A DNA stretch of 64,000 nucleotides from Saccharopolyspora sp. NFXS83 (GTDB lineage Bacteria > Actinomycetota > Actinomycetes > Mycobacteriales > Pseudonocardiaceae), in assembly GCF_026241095.1 (NCBI RefSeq), contig NZ_JAPFGB010000002.1, forward strand, positions 179,833 through 243,832, read 5' to 3'. The notes under the pieces were generated by a model that saw nothing but the letters and a program-made list of their open reading frames with translations, was not told where the DNA came from and did not search any database. Shown piece by piece: positions 8,437-17,616 of the stretch. Every line of letters starts with the position of its first letter. Position 1 is the first letter of the stretch. The position numbers and the translations under genes are program-made.

Positions 8437-9621
8437 TCAGGGGTTCTGGTTGACGCCGAACACCTGGTCGCTGATGAGGGCCGCGGCGCCCACCACTCCG
8501 GCGTGCTCGCCGAGTTCGGAGAGCGCTATCGGCAGCGTGCTGGTGGCCAGCGGCGTCGACCGCCGGTACAGCTCGCTGCGGACTTCCGCCAGCAGCGGGT
8601 GGCCGAGCCCGGCCACCCCGCCGCCGACCACGATCATCGCCGGGTTGGCGAAGTTGACCAGCCCGGCCAGCACCCGGCCCAGCCGGCGGCCCCCGTCGCG
8701 CACCAGCCCGAGCGCTTGCGGATCGCCGTGGCGCATCGCGATCCCCACGTCGTGCGCGCTCAGCACGTCGCGTTCGCCGAGGAGCTCGTGCAGTCCCGGT
8801 GATTCGCCGCTGCGCGCGAGCGCGGTCGCATCGCGGGACAGCGAAGCGCCGCTGAACCACGCCTCCAGGCAGCCCGTTCGCCCGCATCCGCACACCGGGC
8901 CGGTGTCGTGCACCGCGATGTGCCCGATGTCGCCCGCGCTGCCGTTGCTGCCGCGCAGCACCCGGTTCCCGGTGACGATCCCGCAGCCGATGCCGGTGCC
9001 GATCTTGACGAACAGGAAGTCCGGCACGGATCGGGCCAGCCCGCAGTACATCTCGCCGAGGGCCATCAGGTTGACGTCGTTGTCGAGCTGGACCGGGCAG
9101 TCCAGCTGCTGCATGAAGTACTCGCGCACCGGGTAGCGGTCCCAGCCCGGCATGATCGGCGGTGACACGGTGAAACCGTCCCGGAAGCTCACCGGCCCCG
9201 GCACTCCGACGCCCACTCCGTTCAACCCCGGCAGGTGCCCTTCGGCGCGCAGCTTGTCGATCACCTCGACAGCCCGCCCGAGGATCGCGTCCGGACCGTC
9301 CTTGATGTCGATGGGTTCGCTGGTGTGCGCGACGAGCTCCAGCAGTCCGTCGGTGACCCCGACGTCCAGCGAGGTGGCGCCGATGTCCACGCCGACGAAG
9401 CGCAGCCGCCGGGACAGCTGCACCAGACCGGACCGCCGTCCGCCTTGCGACGCGGCCTTGCCCGCCCGTTCCACGAACCCCGACTCCTGCAACCGGCCCA
9501 GTTCTTGGCCGATCTTGGAGCGGGACAGGGACACCTGCGCGGCGAGTTCCGCCGCGGCTTGGGCCCCGTTGAACCGCAAGGACGCCAGCAAGCGGGCTTG
9601 GTGGGAATTCTCTGGTTGCAC
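8437..9621 (-). CDS. ROK-family transcriptional regulator
   Basis: This 394-aa protein joins an N-terminal winged helix (~1-70, QVSLSRSKIGQELGRLQESG) to a ROK sugar-kinase-like domain with DIGATSLDVGVTDG, GVGVPGPVSF and DNDVNLMALGE. The zinc-site motif GPVCGCGRTGCLEAW is intact. ROK repressors sense sugars and control neighbouring uptake genes. Here the gene lies just upstream of the ABC operon on the same strand, making it the likely local regulator. The start is GTG at 9621. A kinase role is less likely because of the DNA-binding domain. Confidence 0.9.
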   Translation of the reverse strand: MQPENSHQARLLASLRFNGAQAAAELAAQVSLSRSKIGQELGRLQESGFVERAGKAASQGGRRSGLVQLSRRLRFVGVDIGATSLDVGVTDGLLELVAHTSEPIDIKDGPDAILGRAVEVIDKLRAEGHLPGLNGVGVGVPGPVSFRDGFTVSPPIMPGWDRYPVREYFMQQLDCPVQLDNDVNLMALGEMYCGLARSVPDFLFVKIGTGIGCGIVTGNRVLRGSNGSAGDIGHIAVHDTGPVCGCGRTGCLEAWFSGASLSRDATALARSGESPGLHELLGERDVLSAHDVGIAMRHGDPQALGLVRDGGRRLGRVLAGLVNFANPAMIVVGGGVAGLGHPLLAEVRSELYRRSTPLATSTLPIALSELGEHAGVVGAAALISDQVFGVNQNP

Positions 9622-9663
9622 CGACTACCCCACTTCTTGCACGAAGCGTATGAAGTCCGTCAC

Positions 9664-9694
9664 AGAGTAAGCGAATGGTTTCTCCCGCGGTCAA
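9664..9694 (-). promoter_or_regulatory. Candidate housekeeping promoter of the ROK gene
   Basis: Read on the minus strand, TTGACC (9694-9689) is followed after 18-19 bases by TTACTCT, about 40 bases before the GTG start. The -35 is good and the -10 moderate. Confidence 0.35.
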
Positions 9695-10014
9695 GGGAGA
9701 ATTCGCGATGTCCCCCGGATGTTCGCTGCCCGATCGGCCGCATCCGCCCGCCGCCGTTCGGACCTCGGCGCCGGAACCGGTGAACTCCGCCGAAAACGCG
9801 GGAGCACGAGCTCACCCCCACCCCGATTCCACAGTGGACATCACTCGACGCTGCAAGAACACCGTCTCGGGGCGTTGCGGGGACCTCGAACCACCCTCCG
9901 CCGTCCGCCGACTCACCGCGCCGCCGAAAGGTCCTGCGCCCACTGGGCCGAACGCCCACTGCCGAGGCGGTTCGAGCGAGCACATCCCGAACGCGGAAAC
10001 ACCGCCCCCGAACG

Positions 10015-10055
10015 CGAAAATCGGCGCCGCCCGTCGAGTCGAGGGCGACGCCGAT
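10015..10055 (-). terminator. Rho-independent terminator of the isomerase gene
   Basis: The arms 10043-10055 and 10020-10032 form a 13-bp stem with one mismatch and a 10-base loop. On the minus strand the stem is followed by ATTTTCGC, a short U-tract, 33 bases after the isomerase stop. Confidence 0.7.
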
Positions 10056-10087
10056 GATCGGACTCCGCGTCCGCGAGCGCGGTTTCG

Positions 10088-11095
10088 CTACTTGTCGGTG
10101 GCGAAGGCCGCGTCGAACGCGACCTCGGGCGGTTCGATCGCCGTCAGCTTGCGGACGAAGGCGAGCGCGTCCGGCGCACCGATCATCCTGTCCATGCCCG
10201 CGTCCTCCCACTCGACGGAGATCGGTCCCGCGTAGCCGATCGCGTTGAGCCCCCGGAAGATCGGCTCCCACGGCACATCGCCGTGCCCGGTCGAGACGAA
10301 GTCCCAGCCGCGCCGCGGATCCGCCCACGGCAGGTGCGAGCCGAGCCGTCCGTTGCGCCCGTTGAACTGCTTGACCGACTCCTTGCAGTCCACGTGGTAG
10401 ATCCGGTCCCGGAAATCCCACAGGAAGGTCACCGGGTCCAGGTCCTGCCAGAGGAAGTGGCTCGGGTCGAAGTTCAGCCCGAACGCGGGCCGGTGCCCGA
10501 TCGCCTCCAACGCGCGCTGAGTGGTCCAGTAGTCGTAGGCGATCTCACTGGGATGCACCTCGTGCGCGAACCGCACGCCCACCTCGTCGAACACGTCCAG
10601 GATCGGGTTCCACCGCTCGGCGAAGTCGGCGTAGCCCCGCTCGACCATCTCCGGTGGCACCGGTGGGAACATCGCCACCGCGTGCCAGATGGAGGACCCC
10701 GTGAACCCGACCACCGTGGACACCCCGAGCTTCGCGGCGGCTCGCGCGGTGTCCTGCAACTCCGCCGCGGCGCGCGTGCGCACGCCCTCGGGCTCACCGT
10801 CGCCCCAGATGCGGCCGGGCAGGATGTTGCGGTGCCGCTCGTCGATCGGGTGATCGCAGACCGCCTGCCCCACCAGGTGGTTCGACAGCGTCCACACCTC
10901 CAGCCCGTGGGCTTGCAGGAGGTCCAGTCGCCCCTGGACGTAGTCGTCCTCGGCCAACGCCCGGTCGACCTCGAAATGATCGCCTGAGCAGGCGATCTCC
11001 AACCCGTCGTAACCCCACCCGGCGGCCAGCCTGCACACCTCCTCGAACGGCAGGTCGGCCCACTGGCCGGTGAACAACGTGACCGGTCTCGGCAT
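10088..11095 (-). CDS. Sugar phosphate isomerase/epimerase family TIM-barrel protein
   Basis: This 335-aa protein is of the xylose-isomerase-like AP-endonuclease-2 superfamily. Metal-ligand regions are visible as HEVHPSE, NFDPSHF, HVDCKES and SVEWEDAG. Such enzymes isomerise or epimerise sugars, or act on inositol and keto-sugar intermediates. ATG 11095 has GGGAG upstream; a longer in-frame extension has low-complexity residues and was rejected. It is separated from the ROK/transport genes by a terminator but belongs to the same sugar locus. Confidence 0.88.
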   Translation of the reverse strand: MPRPVTLFTGQWADLPFEEVCRLAAGWGYDGLEIACSGDHFEVDRALAEDDYVQGRLDLLQAHGLEVWTLSNHLVGQAVCDHPIDERHRNILPGRIWGDGEPEGVRTRAAAELQDTARAAAKLGVSTVVGFTGSSIWHAVAMFPPVPPEMVERGYADFAERWNPILDVFDEVGVRFAHEVHPSEIAYDYWTTQRALEAIGHRPAFGLNFDPSHFLWQDLDPVTFLWDFRDRIYHVDCKESVKQFNGRNGRLGSHLPWADPRRGWDFVSTGHGDVPWEPIFRGLNAIGYAGPISVEWEDAGMDRMIGAPDALAFVRKLTAIEPPEVAFDAAFATDK

Positions 11096-11435
11096 CGTGA
11101 TCTCCCTTGCTCGACGGTGCGGGAAGAACACCCGCCGGGGAGGGCGCCGATCGGCCTGGAAGCGTCCGCGGGATTTCCGCACGAGGCACGGCGCTCGCGG
11201 GAATGAGAACGGAGGGAGTCCGGAAATCCGCAGTGGGCCGACTGGTTCGGTTCGCCGATTCGCGGCATTCCGGCGAACGCCGCATTCCCGGGCGGGCACG
11301 AACACCGCCCAAATTAAGCCACCCGCAACACCAGCACCAGACCCCGCGCACGAGTTCCTGCGGAAGTCGGTGCCCCACCGCGTTCGGCGCCACTCGATCT
11401 GCACATGTCGCCCCTCCGTTGGGTACCCGGTGCGC
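11096..11435. other. Divergent intergenic region
   Basis: These 340 bases separate the minus-strand isomerase and plus-strand DUF5872-like gene. No gene is seen. GGGTAC at 11421-11426, 10 bases before the downstream ATG, resembles a SigB-type -10, but no convincing GTTT -35 is placed correctly. Confidence 0.4.
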
Positions 11436-11999
11436 ATGAGCAAGAACCGCGACGACTACCAGCAGGACTACACCCATCCTGAGCTGCGGGAGCGGCTGAA
11501 GGAGGAGCTGAAGGCCTCCGGCAGAGGCGGCAGGCCGGGACAGTGGTCCGCGCGCAAGAGCCAGCTGCTCACCCAGGAGTACGAGGAGCACGGCGGCGGC
11601 TACCGGCACCCGCAGCGGCCGACCCGGTCCCAGCAGGACCTGGCCGAATGGACCGAGCAGCGCTGGATGACCGAGTCGGGCTCGGCGAACGCGCGCCACG
11701 GCGGGAGCACCGAGCGCTACCTCCCGGAACAGGCCTGGGCGGAGCTGTCCCCGGCCGAACGCCGCGAAACGCAGCGGGCGAAGCGAGCCGGGTCGCGGCG
11801 CGGCGAGCAACGCGCGCCGAACCCGCCCGCGGCGAAGTCCGCGCGCAAGGTCGCCGAACTCGACGCGCTGCCCGCGCGCGAAGCGGCCCGGCGCGCGCGG
11901 AAGCTGACCGCGGCCGAAGCGAAGGAGGCGCAGCGGCACGAGCGCGAGCACAAGGCCCGCAAGACGGTGCTGCGCGAGCTCGACAAGATGACCCCCTGA
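11436..11999 (+). CDS. DUF5872-like hydrophilic protein
   Basis: This 187-aa, highly charged, soluble protein has a conserved N-terminal ~95 residues: [45 protein letters not shown] and [17 protein letters not shown]. These match what I recall of the DUF5872 family. The last ~90 residues are a Lys/Arg/Ala/Glu-rich helical extension, probably coiled. No catalytic motif is seen. The family is often found with stress genes; function unknown. No clear ribosome-binding site precedes ATG 11436. Confidence 0.75.
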   Translation: MSKNRDDYQQDYTHPELRERLKEELKASGRGGRPGQWSARKSQLLTQEYEEHGGGYRHPQRPTRSQQDLAEWTEQRWMTESGSANARHGGSTERYLPEQAWAELSPAERRETQRAKRAGSRRGEQRAPNPPAAKSARKVAELDALPAREAARRARKLTAAEAKEAQRHEREHKARKTVLRELDKMTP

Positions 12000-12241
12000 G
12001 CTCGCCGGCTCAAGCACTGGCAGGTCCCCGTGCGCGTCGACGCGGCCGGCGATCGCGTGCTGCACGTCCGAGCGGTCCTTCGGCACCCGCCGCGCCCAGG
12101 AGCGGCTAGCCGCGACGGCTTCGGCCAGGCCCGGTCGACGCCCTCGGAGGTGCCGTGAAGGGTGCGGCAGAGCAGCTGCTCCGAACACGGGTCGATCGCG
12201 TCGAGCTCCCGCGTCGAGGTCGGGCGCGCGTAGGCACCGGC

Positions 12242-12403
12242 GAGCGCGGCGAACTCACCGGTGGACCCGCAGGCGACGAGACCGTCGACCCCGCCCCCGA
12301 CGCTGCGGACGACCACGCGACCCAAGGCGGCGACGTCGATCTCGCCGTCCGAGGTGGACGGCGTCGGCAGCGCGATGAGAATTCCGCTCAGGTGCGGCGA
12401 CAT
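12242..12403 (-). pseudogene. Remnant of a DapA-family (dihydrodipicolinate synthase-like) gene
   Basis: From ATG 12403 the first ~54 residues clearly match the start of the DapA family: GILIALPTPSTSDGEIDVAA, then GGVDGLVACGSTGEFAALA, which includes the phosphate-binding GSTGE motif. The frame then loses all family similarity and none of the Tyr, Lys or later barrel segments is found, so about 80% of the gene is missing. A ribosome-binding site (AAGGGG) is still present upstream. The downstream sequence to 12000 is degenerate and unrecognised. Confidence 0.7.
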
Positions 12404-12538
12404 GCAGGAACCCCTTCTTCTCGCGTGCGTTCGCTCGCGGCCGTCGCGTGAGCGGCCGGGCCCGCGTGGTGGTGCCGTCCCCCGTTCATCGGGAGCGGAG
12501 TCGCGCACGGCGCCTCCCGGGCACCGGATCTCCCCGCC

Positions 12539-13737
12539 TCAGGCGGGTCGCTGGAGCAGGTGGCCCATGCGGTCGCGCTCGGCGGCCAGGTAGCGGGTGC
12601 TGTGCGGGTTCGACGGCACTTCGAGGGCGATGCGCTCGGCGACGGCGATTCCGCGCTCGGCCAGCGCCCGGCACTTGTCCGGGTTGTTCGTCATCAGCCG
12701 CACCGAGCTCACCCCGAGTTCGTGCAGGATCCGCGCCGCGTCGGTGTAGTCGCGGCCGTCGACCGGGAACCCGAGCTCCACGTTGGCCTCGACGGTGTCC
12801 ATCCCGCGGTGCTGCTGGAGTGCGTAAGCCCGCAGCTTGTGCCCGAGCCCGATGCCGCGCCCCTCGTGCCCCCGCAGGTAGACGAGGATTCCCCGCCCCT
12901 GCTCGGCGATGGCGCTCATCGCGGCGCCGCAGTCGCAGCGCAGCGAGCCGACGAGGTCGCCGGTGAGGCATTCGCTGTGCAGCCGGACCAGCGGAGCTCC
13001 CGCGCCGCGCGGGTCGCCCATCGTCAGCGCCAGGTGCTCGATGCCCGCCGCGGACGGGTAGGTGGCGGCCTGGAACGTGCCGAGGTCGGTGGGGAGATCG
13101 GCCCGTCCCGTGGGCCGGGCCGCCGCTTCCGCCGTGCGCGCGTGCTCCACGAGATCCGCGATCGTGATCATCGGAACGTCGTGCCGCAGCGCGAAATCGT
13201 CGAGTTCCGGGCGGCGCATCATCGCGCGCCGGTCCGGGGTGACGATCTCGCACAGCAGCGCCGCGCCGCTGAGCCCGGCCGCGCGGCACAGGTCGACGCC
13301 GGCCTCGGTGTGCCCGGCGCGTTCCAGCACCCCGCCGGACCTGGCGCGCAGCGGCAGCCGTGACCGGGCCGGGCCAGGTCGGACGGCGCCGGCCCCGGAT
13401 CGGCGAGCGCCCGGATGGTGGCGGCCCGGTCACCGGCGCTGATGCCGGTGGACGTGCCGTGCCGGAGGTCGACGCTGACCAGGAACGCCGTGCCGTGGCT
13501 CTCCGCGTCGGCGGTGACCATCAGGTCCAGTTCGGGCTCGCGCGCCCGGCGTTCGTCGAGCGACACGCACAGGAATCCCGAGGTGTGGCCCGGGGAGAGC
13601 GCGACCTCGTCGGTGGTGGCGTGTTCGGCGGCCGTGATCAGGTCGCCTTCGTTCTCCCGGTCCTCGTCGTCGATGACGAGGACCTTCCCGCCTGCGGCGA
13701 GGGTGGCGACGGCTTCGGCGACGCTCGACGTGGGCAT
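12539..13737 (-). pseudogene. ribBA: ribBA, bifunctional DHBP synthase / GTP cyclohydrolase II, with a single-base frameshift
   Basis: The N-terminal half (start ATG 13737, AGGAGG upstream) shows the RibB motif DDEDRENEGDL and RHGTSTGISAGDRA. The C-terminal half shows RibA motifs: zinc site C/CDC in RLHSECLTGD..RCDCG, and RGHEGRGIGL. The two halves are in different frames. After DLARPGH the expected continuation PLRARSGGVLERAGHTEAG is shifted, and adding one base near 13359 restores a 399-aa protein of normal length. It would supply riboflavin precursors for the divergently encoded flavoenzymes. This is either a recent mutation or a sequencing error, since all other motifs are intact. Confidence 0.85.
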
Positions 13738-13839
13738 GGGCGGCCCTCCTGTGCGCGGGTGTCCCGCTCGGCGGAGCTGGCGCCGAGCGCTGGCCGGTTG
13801 CTACGCGCTGGGCCGTTCGAATGACGCACCCAAACACAC

Positions 13840-13864
13840 GTTCACTTAATGAACGTTTCGTTCA
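13840..13864. promoter_or_regulatory. Operator copy 1 of the flavin/amine catabolic island
   Basis: This site has overlapping palindromes GTTCACTTAATGAAC and GAACGTTTCGTTC. Its 16-base core AATGAACGTTTCGTTC recurs exactly at 13991. It lies about 100 bases before the ribBA start. Confidence 0.6.
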
Positions 13865-13981
13865 CGGATACTGACAGCCGCCATCGGCACGGTCAAGCAA
13901 AGTCCTTGCCTGGCCTTGCAAATCGCCACTCTTCAAGACTATTGACGAGCCAGACAGGCCGCCCCACACTATCGACATCGC

Positions 13982-14006
13982 GTTCGCATAATGAACGTTT
14001 CGTTCG
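13982..14006. promoter_or_regulatory. Operator copy 2 of the flavin/amine catabolic island
   Basis: GTTCGCATAATGAAC overlaps GAACGTTTCGTTC, repeating copy 1. It lies about 95 bases before the amine oxidase GTG. The ATG inside it (13991) is in frame with the oxidase but has no ribosome-binding site, so it is read as operator rather than start. Confidence 0.6.
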
Positions 14007-14101
14007 TAAGTAGACGTATTTCGTCCCCGGCCCTCCCTGCGCTCTCCCCCGCGAGGGCTCGACCGGACCCGGACGAACCGACTGCGAGGGAGCACTGCCC
14101 C

Positions 14102-15403
14102 GTGACCGAGGAATCTGACGTCGTCGTGGTCGGCGGCGGCATCGCCGGCCTGATCACCGCTCGCGAGCTCGGCCGCCAAGGCCTGCGCGTCACCGTGCTG
14201 GAAGCCCGCGACCGCCTCGGCGGCCGGGTGTGGACCGATCAACGACTCGGCCGCGACCTGGAGATCGGCGGGACCTGGCTGCACTGGGTCCAGCCGCACG
14301 CGTGGGCGGAGGTCACCCGCTACGGCCTGGACATCACCCGCGGACCGCGCCCGGAGCAGGCCTACTGGCTGGCGGGCGACGAACGCCGCACCGGCACCCT
14401 CGACGAGTTCATGGAGCTCATCGATCCCGGCATGCGCCGGTTGCTGGCGGACACGATGCAGCGGATCCCCCGGCCGCACGCTCCCCTGTCCGAACCCGGG
14501 TTGGAGTCCGCCGACGGGTTCAGCGTCCAGGACAAGCTCGACGAACTCGACCTCCCCGTCGAGGAGTACCGCGCCAACGAAGCCGCGTGGGTGGGGCACT
14601 TCAACGCCCCGCTGACCGACGGCGCGTTCACCAGCGCCCTGCGCTGGACCGCGGCCACCGCGGGCTCCTGGCACCTGATGCACGAAGCCTCCGCGGTGTT
14701 CCGCCTCGTCGGGGGCACCCGCTCGCTGGTCGAGTCGATCGTGGCCGACACCGACGCCGACATCCGCACCGCCACCGCCGTGCACCGGATCGAGCACGAC
14801 GCCGACGGCGCCGTGGTGACCACGTCCGGTGGCGACGCGATCCGCGCGCGACGAGTGGTGCTGACCCTGCCGCAGAACATCCTCGGCGAGCTCGACGTCT
14901 CCCCCGAGCTGTGCGCGGAGAAGCGCGCCGCGACCGAAGAAGGCACCGCCTCGCGCGGCGTCAAGGTCTGGATCCGGGTGCGCGGGCCGATCGCGCCGTT
15001 CTTCGCGTACTCCTCGGCTTCGCACCCGCTTTCGGTGGCGCGCACGGAATTCCTCGGCGAGGACGACGCCGTGCTGGTGTCCTTCGGCGCCGACTCCCGC
15101 CGGATCTCCCCGCACGACGCCGACGCCGTCGCCGACGCGCTGCGCGTCTGGCGCGACGACCTGGAGGTCCTCGAAGTCACCGGCCACGACTGGATGGCCG
15201 ACCCGCACTCTCGGGAGACCTGGCTGATGCAACGACCGCACCAGCTCACCCGCTACTTCGCCGCCCAGCAGCGCGCCGAAGGCGTCCTGCACTTCGCGGG
15301 CAGCGACTACGCGAACGTCTGGGCCGGCTTCATCGACGGAGCGATCGAGAGCGGCCTGCGCGTGGCCCGCGAGGTCCGCACCGGACTGACCACTTCTCCG
15401 TGA
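14102..15403 (+). CDS. FAD-dependent amine oxidase family protein
   Basis: This 433-aa flavin amine oxidoreductase has an N-terminal dinucleotide fold (VVVVGGGIAGLITARELG), the GG-doublet motif RLGGRVWT, a substrate region (HLMHEASAVFRLVGGTRSLV) and a C-terminal FAD-contact segment (YANVWAGFIDGAIESG). It would oxidise an amine to an imine or aldehyde. GTG 14102 follows GAGGGAG and starts directly before the Rossmann fold. A longer in-frame ATG at 13991 lies in the operator and was rejected. It is first in a row with flavin reductase and FMN monooxygenase genes. The substrate is unknown. Confidence 0.85.
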   Translation: MTEESDVVVVGGGIAGLITARELGRQGLRVTVLEARDRLGGRVWTDQRLGRDLEIGGTWLHWVQPHAWAEVTRYGLDITRGPRPEQAYWLAGDERRTGTLDEFMELIDPGMRRLLADTMQRIPRPHAPLSEPGLESADGFSVQDKLDELDLPVEEYRANEAAWVGHFNAPLTDGAFTSALRWTAATAGSWHLMHEASAVFRLVGGTRSLVESIVADTDADIRTATAVHRIEHDADGAVVTTSGGDAIRARRVVLTLPQNILGELDVSPELCAEKRAATEEGTASRGVKVWIRVRGPIAPFFAYSSASHPLSVARTEFLGEDDAVLVSFGADSRRISPHDADAVADALRVWRDDLEVLEVTGHDWMADPHSRETWLMQRPHQLTRYFAAQQRAEGVLHFAGSDYANVWAGFIDGAIESGLRVAREVRTGLTTSP

Positions 15404-15444
15404 CAGCAACGCACAACCGGTATCCGCCAGGGAGGAACACGATC

Positions 15445-15948
15445 ATGACACTGCCGACTGCGACGATCGAGCCCCGTTATTTCCGCGACGTCATCGGTCA
15501 CCTGCCCACCGGCGTCACCGTCGTGGCCGGGCGCGACCCCGGCACCGGCTCCCCCGCCGGTCTCGTCGTGGGCACCTTCCAATCGCTGTCGCTCGACCCG
15601 CCGCTGGTCACCTTCAGCGTCGCGGCCACCTCCGGCAGCTGGCCGAAGGTGCGCCACGCCCGGCACTTCAGCGCCAGCGTCCTGTCCGACGGCCAGCACG
15701 ACGTCTGCCACGCGATGTCCAGCAGGCGGGCCGACAAGTTCGCCGCGCTGAACTGGCACGAATCCGCCGAAGGCAGCCCGCAGATCGCCGGTGCGCACGC
15801 CTGGATCGACTGCACGATCGTGCAGGAACTGGCAGGCGGCGACCACGTGATCGTGGTGGCGGAGGTGCTGCGCCTGCAAGCCGGTGGCGGCCGGCCGCTG
15901 ATCTTCCACCGAGGTGCGCTCGGCGGCTACCGCGAACCGGCCCCGTAG
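15445..15948 (+). CDS. Flavin reductase (NAD(P)H:FMN, HpaC/SnaC-like)
   Basis: This 167-aa protein is of the flavin-reductase-like family. Motifs seen are FRDVIGHLPTGVTVVAG, the FMN-binding stretch VVGTFQSLSLDPPLVTFSV, and the end LIFHRGALGGYR. It supplies reduced FMN to the monooxygenase encoded 75 bases downstream, a standard two-component pairing. ATG 15445 has GGGAGGA upstream. The gene is probably co-transcribed with the amine oxidase (41-base gap). Confidence 0.93.
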   Translation: MTLPTATIEPRYFRDVIGHLPTGVTVVAGRDPGTGSPAGLVVGTFQSLSLDPPLVTFSVAATSGSWPKVRHARHFSASVLSDGQHDVCHAMSSRRADKFAALNWHESAEGSPQIAGAHAWIDCTIVQELAGGDHVIVVAEVLRLQAGGGRPLIFHRGALGGYREPAP

Positions 15949-16023
15949 GGGCTCCGCCGCGGTGCACCGCACCGCAGCAGCAGATCCCGTTCCACCCCTC
16001 CCGTATTTGAACAGGAGTAGACG

Positions 16024-17445
16024 ATGCTGTCTCGCCGCATGCGGCTGTTCGCCTTCGAATTCCAGGGCCCGGCGCACCTCTCCGCGGGATTGTGGCGGCA
16101 CGAGAAGGACCAGGGCCACCGCTACAAGGACGTCCGCTACTGGACCGAGTACGCCCGGTTGCTCGAACAGGGCCGCTTCGACGGTGTGTTCTTCGCCGAC
16201 AACGCCGGGTACCACGACGTCTACCAGGGCAGTGCCGCCGCCGCGCTGGCCGACGGCGCGCAGCTGCCCGCGAACGACCCGGCGCTGGTGCTCTCGGCGA
16301 TGGCCGCCGCCACCGAGCACCTGGGGTTCGGCCTGACCGGATCGACGACCTACGAGCACCCCTATTCGCTGGCCCGCAAGTTCAGCACCCTCGACCACCT
16401 CACCGACGGCCGCATCGGCTGGAACCTGGTGACCTCCTACGCCGGCAGCGCCGCCCGCAACATCGGCAACGGCCTGCTGACCTCCCACGACGAGCGCTAC
16501 GACGTGGCCGCCGAGCACTTGGAGGTCTGCTACAAGCTGTGGGAGGGATCCTGGGACGACGACGCCGTGGTCCGCGACCGCGAGCGCTGCGTCTACGCCG
16601 ATCCGCTGCGGGTGCACGACATCGACCACCGGGGCAAGTACTTCACCGTGCCGGGTTTCGCGCTGTGCGAGCCGTCGCCGCAACGCACCCCGGTGATCTT
16701 CCAGGCGGGCGGTTCGTCGAAGGGCCGCGCGCTGGCCGCCGCCCACGCCGAAGGCGTGTTCGTCAACGCCGTGTCGAAGAAGGCGCTGCGCAAGCAGGTC
16801 GACGCGTTGCGCCTGCAGGCGGCCCAGGCGGGCCGGGATCCGCGTTCGGTGCGGGTGCTGCAGATGCTCAACGTCGTGGTCGCCGGCACCGACGAGCAGG
16901 CGCACGCGAAGTACCGGCAGTACCGCGACCTGGTCAGCTACTCCGGCGCGATGGCCCGCTACAGCGGCTGGACCGCCCTGGACATGTCCCAGTTCGACCC
17001 GGACGTGCCGCTGCGGCACGTCAAGACCGAAGCCGGGCAGACCATGGTCGACCTGTTCTCGAAGATGGACCCGGACCGCGAGTGGACTCCGCGTGACATC
17101 GCCGAGTTCATCGGGATCGGCGGCAGCGGGCCCACCATCGTCGGCTCACCGCGGACCGTCGCCAAGGAGCTGATCAGCTGGGTCGAGGACTGCGACGTCG
17201 ACGGCTTCAACCTCGGCAATGCCGTGAAGTACCAGGACATCGCGGACTTCGTCGAACTCGTCGTGCCCGAGCTGCAGCGCCGCGAGGCGGTCTGGACCGA
17301 GTACGAGGGCCGCACGCTGCGCGAGAAGCTCCACGGGCCCGGCCAGGTCCACCTCGCCGAGGACCACCCGGGCCGCCGGTTCGCCCGCACCCACGCTGAC
17401 GCCGGGCGATCCGCCGCCGACCGGCTCGAAGTCTCGACCGCCTGA
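16024..17445 (+). CDS. FMN-dependent monooxygenase (NtaA/SnaA/DszA family)
   Basis: This 473-aa luciferase-like TIM-barrel protein is of the NtaA/SnaA/DszA group. It has an early MRLFAFEFQGPAHLSAGLW, the conserved RIGWNLVTSY, the GKYFTVPGF segment, PVIFQAGGSSKGRALAA and the late GSPRTVAKEL. Members oxygenate small molecules, often cleaving C-N or C-S bonds, using reduced FMN from a partner reductase, here the preceding gene. ATG 16024 has CAGGAG upstream. N-dealkylation of an amine or betaine would fit the neighbourhood, but this is inference. Confidence 0.92.
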   Translation: MLSRRMRLFAFEFQGPAHLSAGLWRHEKDQGHRYKDVRYWTEYARLLEQGRFDGVFFADNAGYHDVYQGSAAAALADGAQLPANDPALVLSAMAAATEHLGFGLTGSTTYEHPYSLARKFSTLDHLTDGRIGWNLVTSYAGSAARNIGNGLLTSHDERYDVAAEHLEVCYKLWEGSWDDDAVVRDRERCVYADPLRVHDIDHRGKYFTVPGFALCEPSPQRTPVIFQAGGSSKGRALAAAHAEGVFVNAVSKKALRKQVDALRLQAAQAGRDPRSVRVLQMLNVVVAGTDEQAHAKYRQYRDLVSYSGAMARYSGWTALDMSQFDPDVPLRHVKTEAGQTMVDLFSKMDPDREWTPRDIAEFIGIGGSGPTIVGSPRTVAKELISWVEDCDVDGFNLGNAVKYQDIADFVELVVPELQRREAVWTEYEGRTLREKLHGPGQVHLAEDHPGRRFARTHADAGRSAADRLEVSTA

Positions 17446-17452
17446 CCGACCG

Positions 17453-17486
17453 CGGGGCTGCGGTTCCACCGGAACCCGCAGCCCCG
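17453..17486 (+). terminator. Hairpin terminator after the monooxygenase gene
   Basis: Arms CGGGGCTGCGGTTCC and GGAA-C-CCGCAGCCCCG form a 15-bp stem with one bulge, 8 bases after the stop. There is no U-tract. Confidence 0.6.
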
Positions 17487-17565
17487 CACCAGCATCGGCT
17501 CCAGCTGCTGCGCCCCCATGCGGTTTCGGCCATCGCGTCCACTAAGTGAACGCGCCTGTTAGCCT

Positions 17566-17577
17566 GTTCGCACGAAC
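17566..17577. promoter_or_regulatory. Palindrome before the IclR gene
   Basis: GTTCGCACGAAC has the same GTTCG/GAAC half-sites as the operators at 13840 and 13982. AAGTGAACG at 17545 also resembles their left part. Autoregulation by the IclR protein is likely. Confidence 0.45.
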
Positions 17578-17616
17578 GGCTCCCCCGAATCAGGCGCGAT
17601 CAGGAGGCGAGAGTCG

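Larger units (their letters stand above)
9622..10087. other. Intergenic region between isomerase stop and ROK start
   Basis: These 466 bases contain no convincing gene. They hold a U-tract terminator for the upstream isomerase gene and a candidate promoter for the ROK gene, both listed separately. Confidence 0.6.

Noticed and set aside
13738-14101. FMN riboswitch upstream of ribBA
   Set aside because: None of the conserved RFN-element sequence is present; the region instead holds two palindromic operators.
13991-14104. ATG 13991 as start of the amine oxidase
   Set aside because: The codon lies inside the repeated operator, has no ribosome-binding site, and adds 37 residues not seen before the Rossmann fold. 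GTG 14102 has GAGGGAG upstream.
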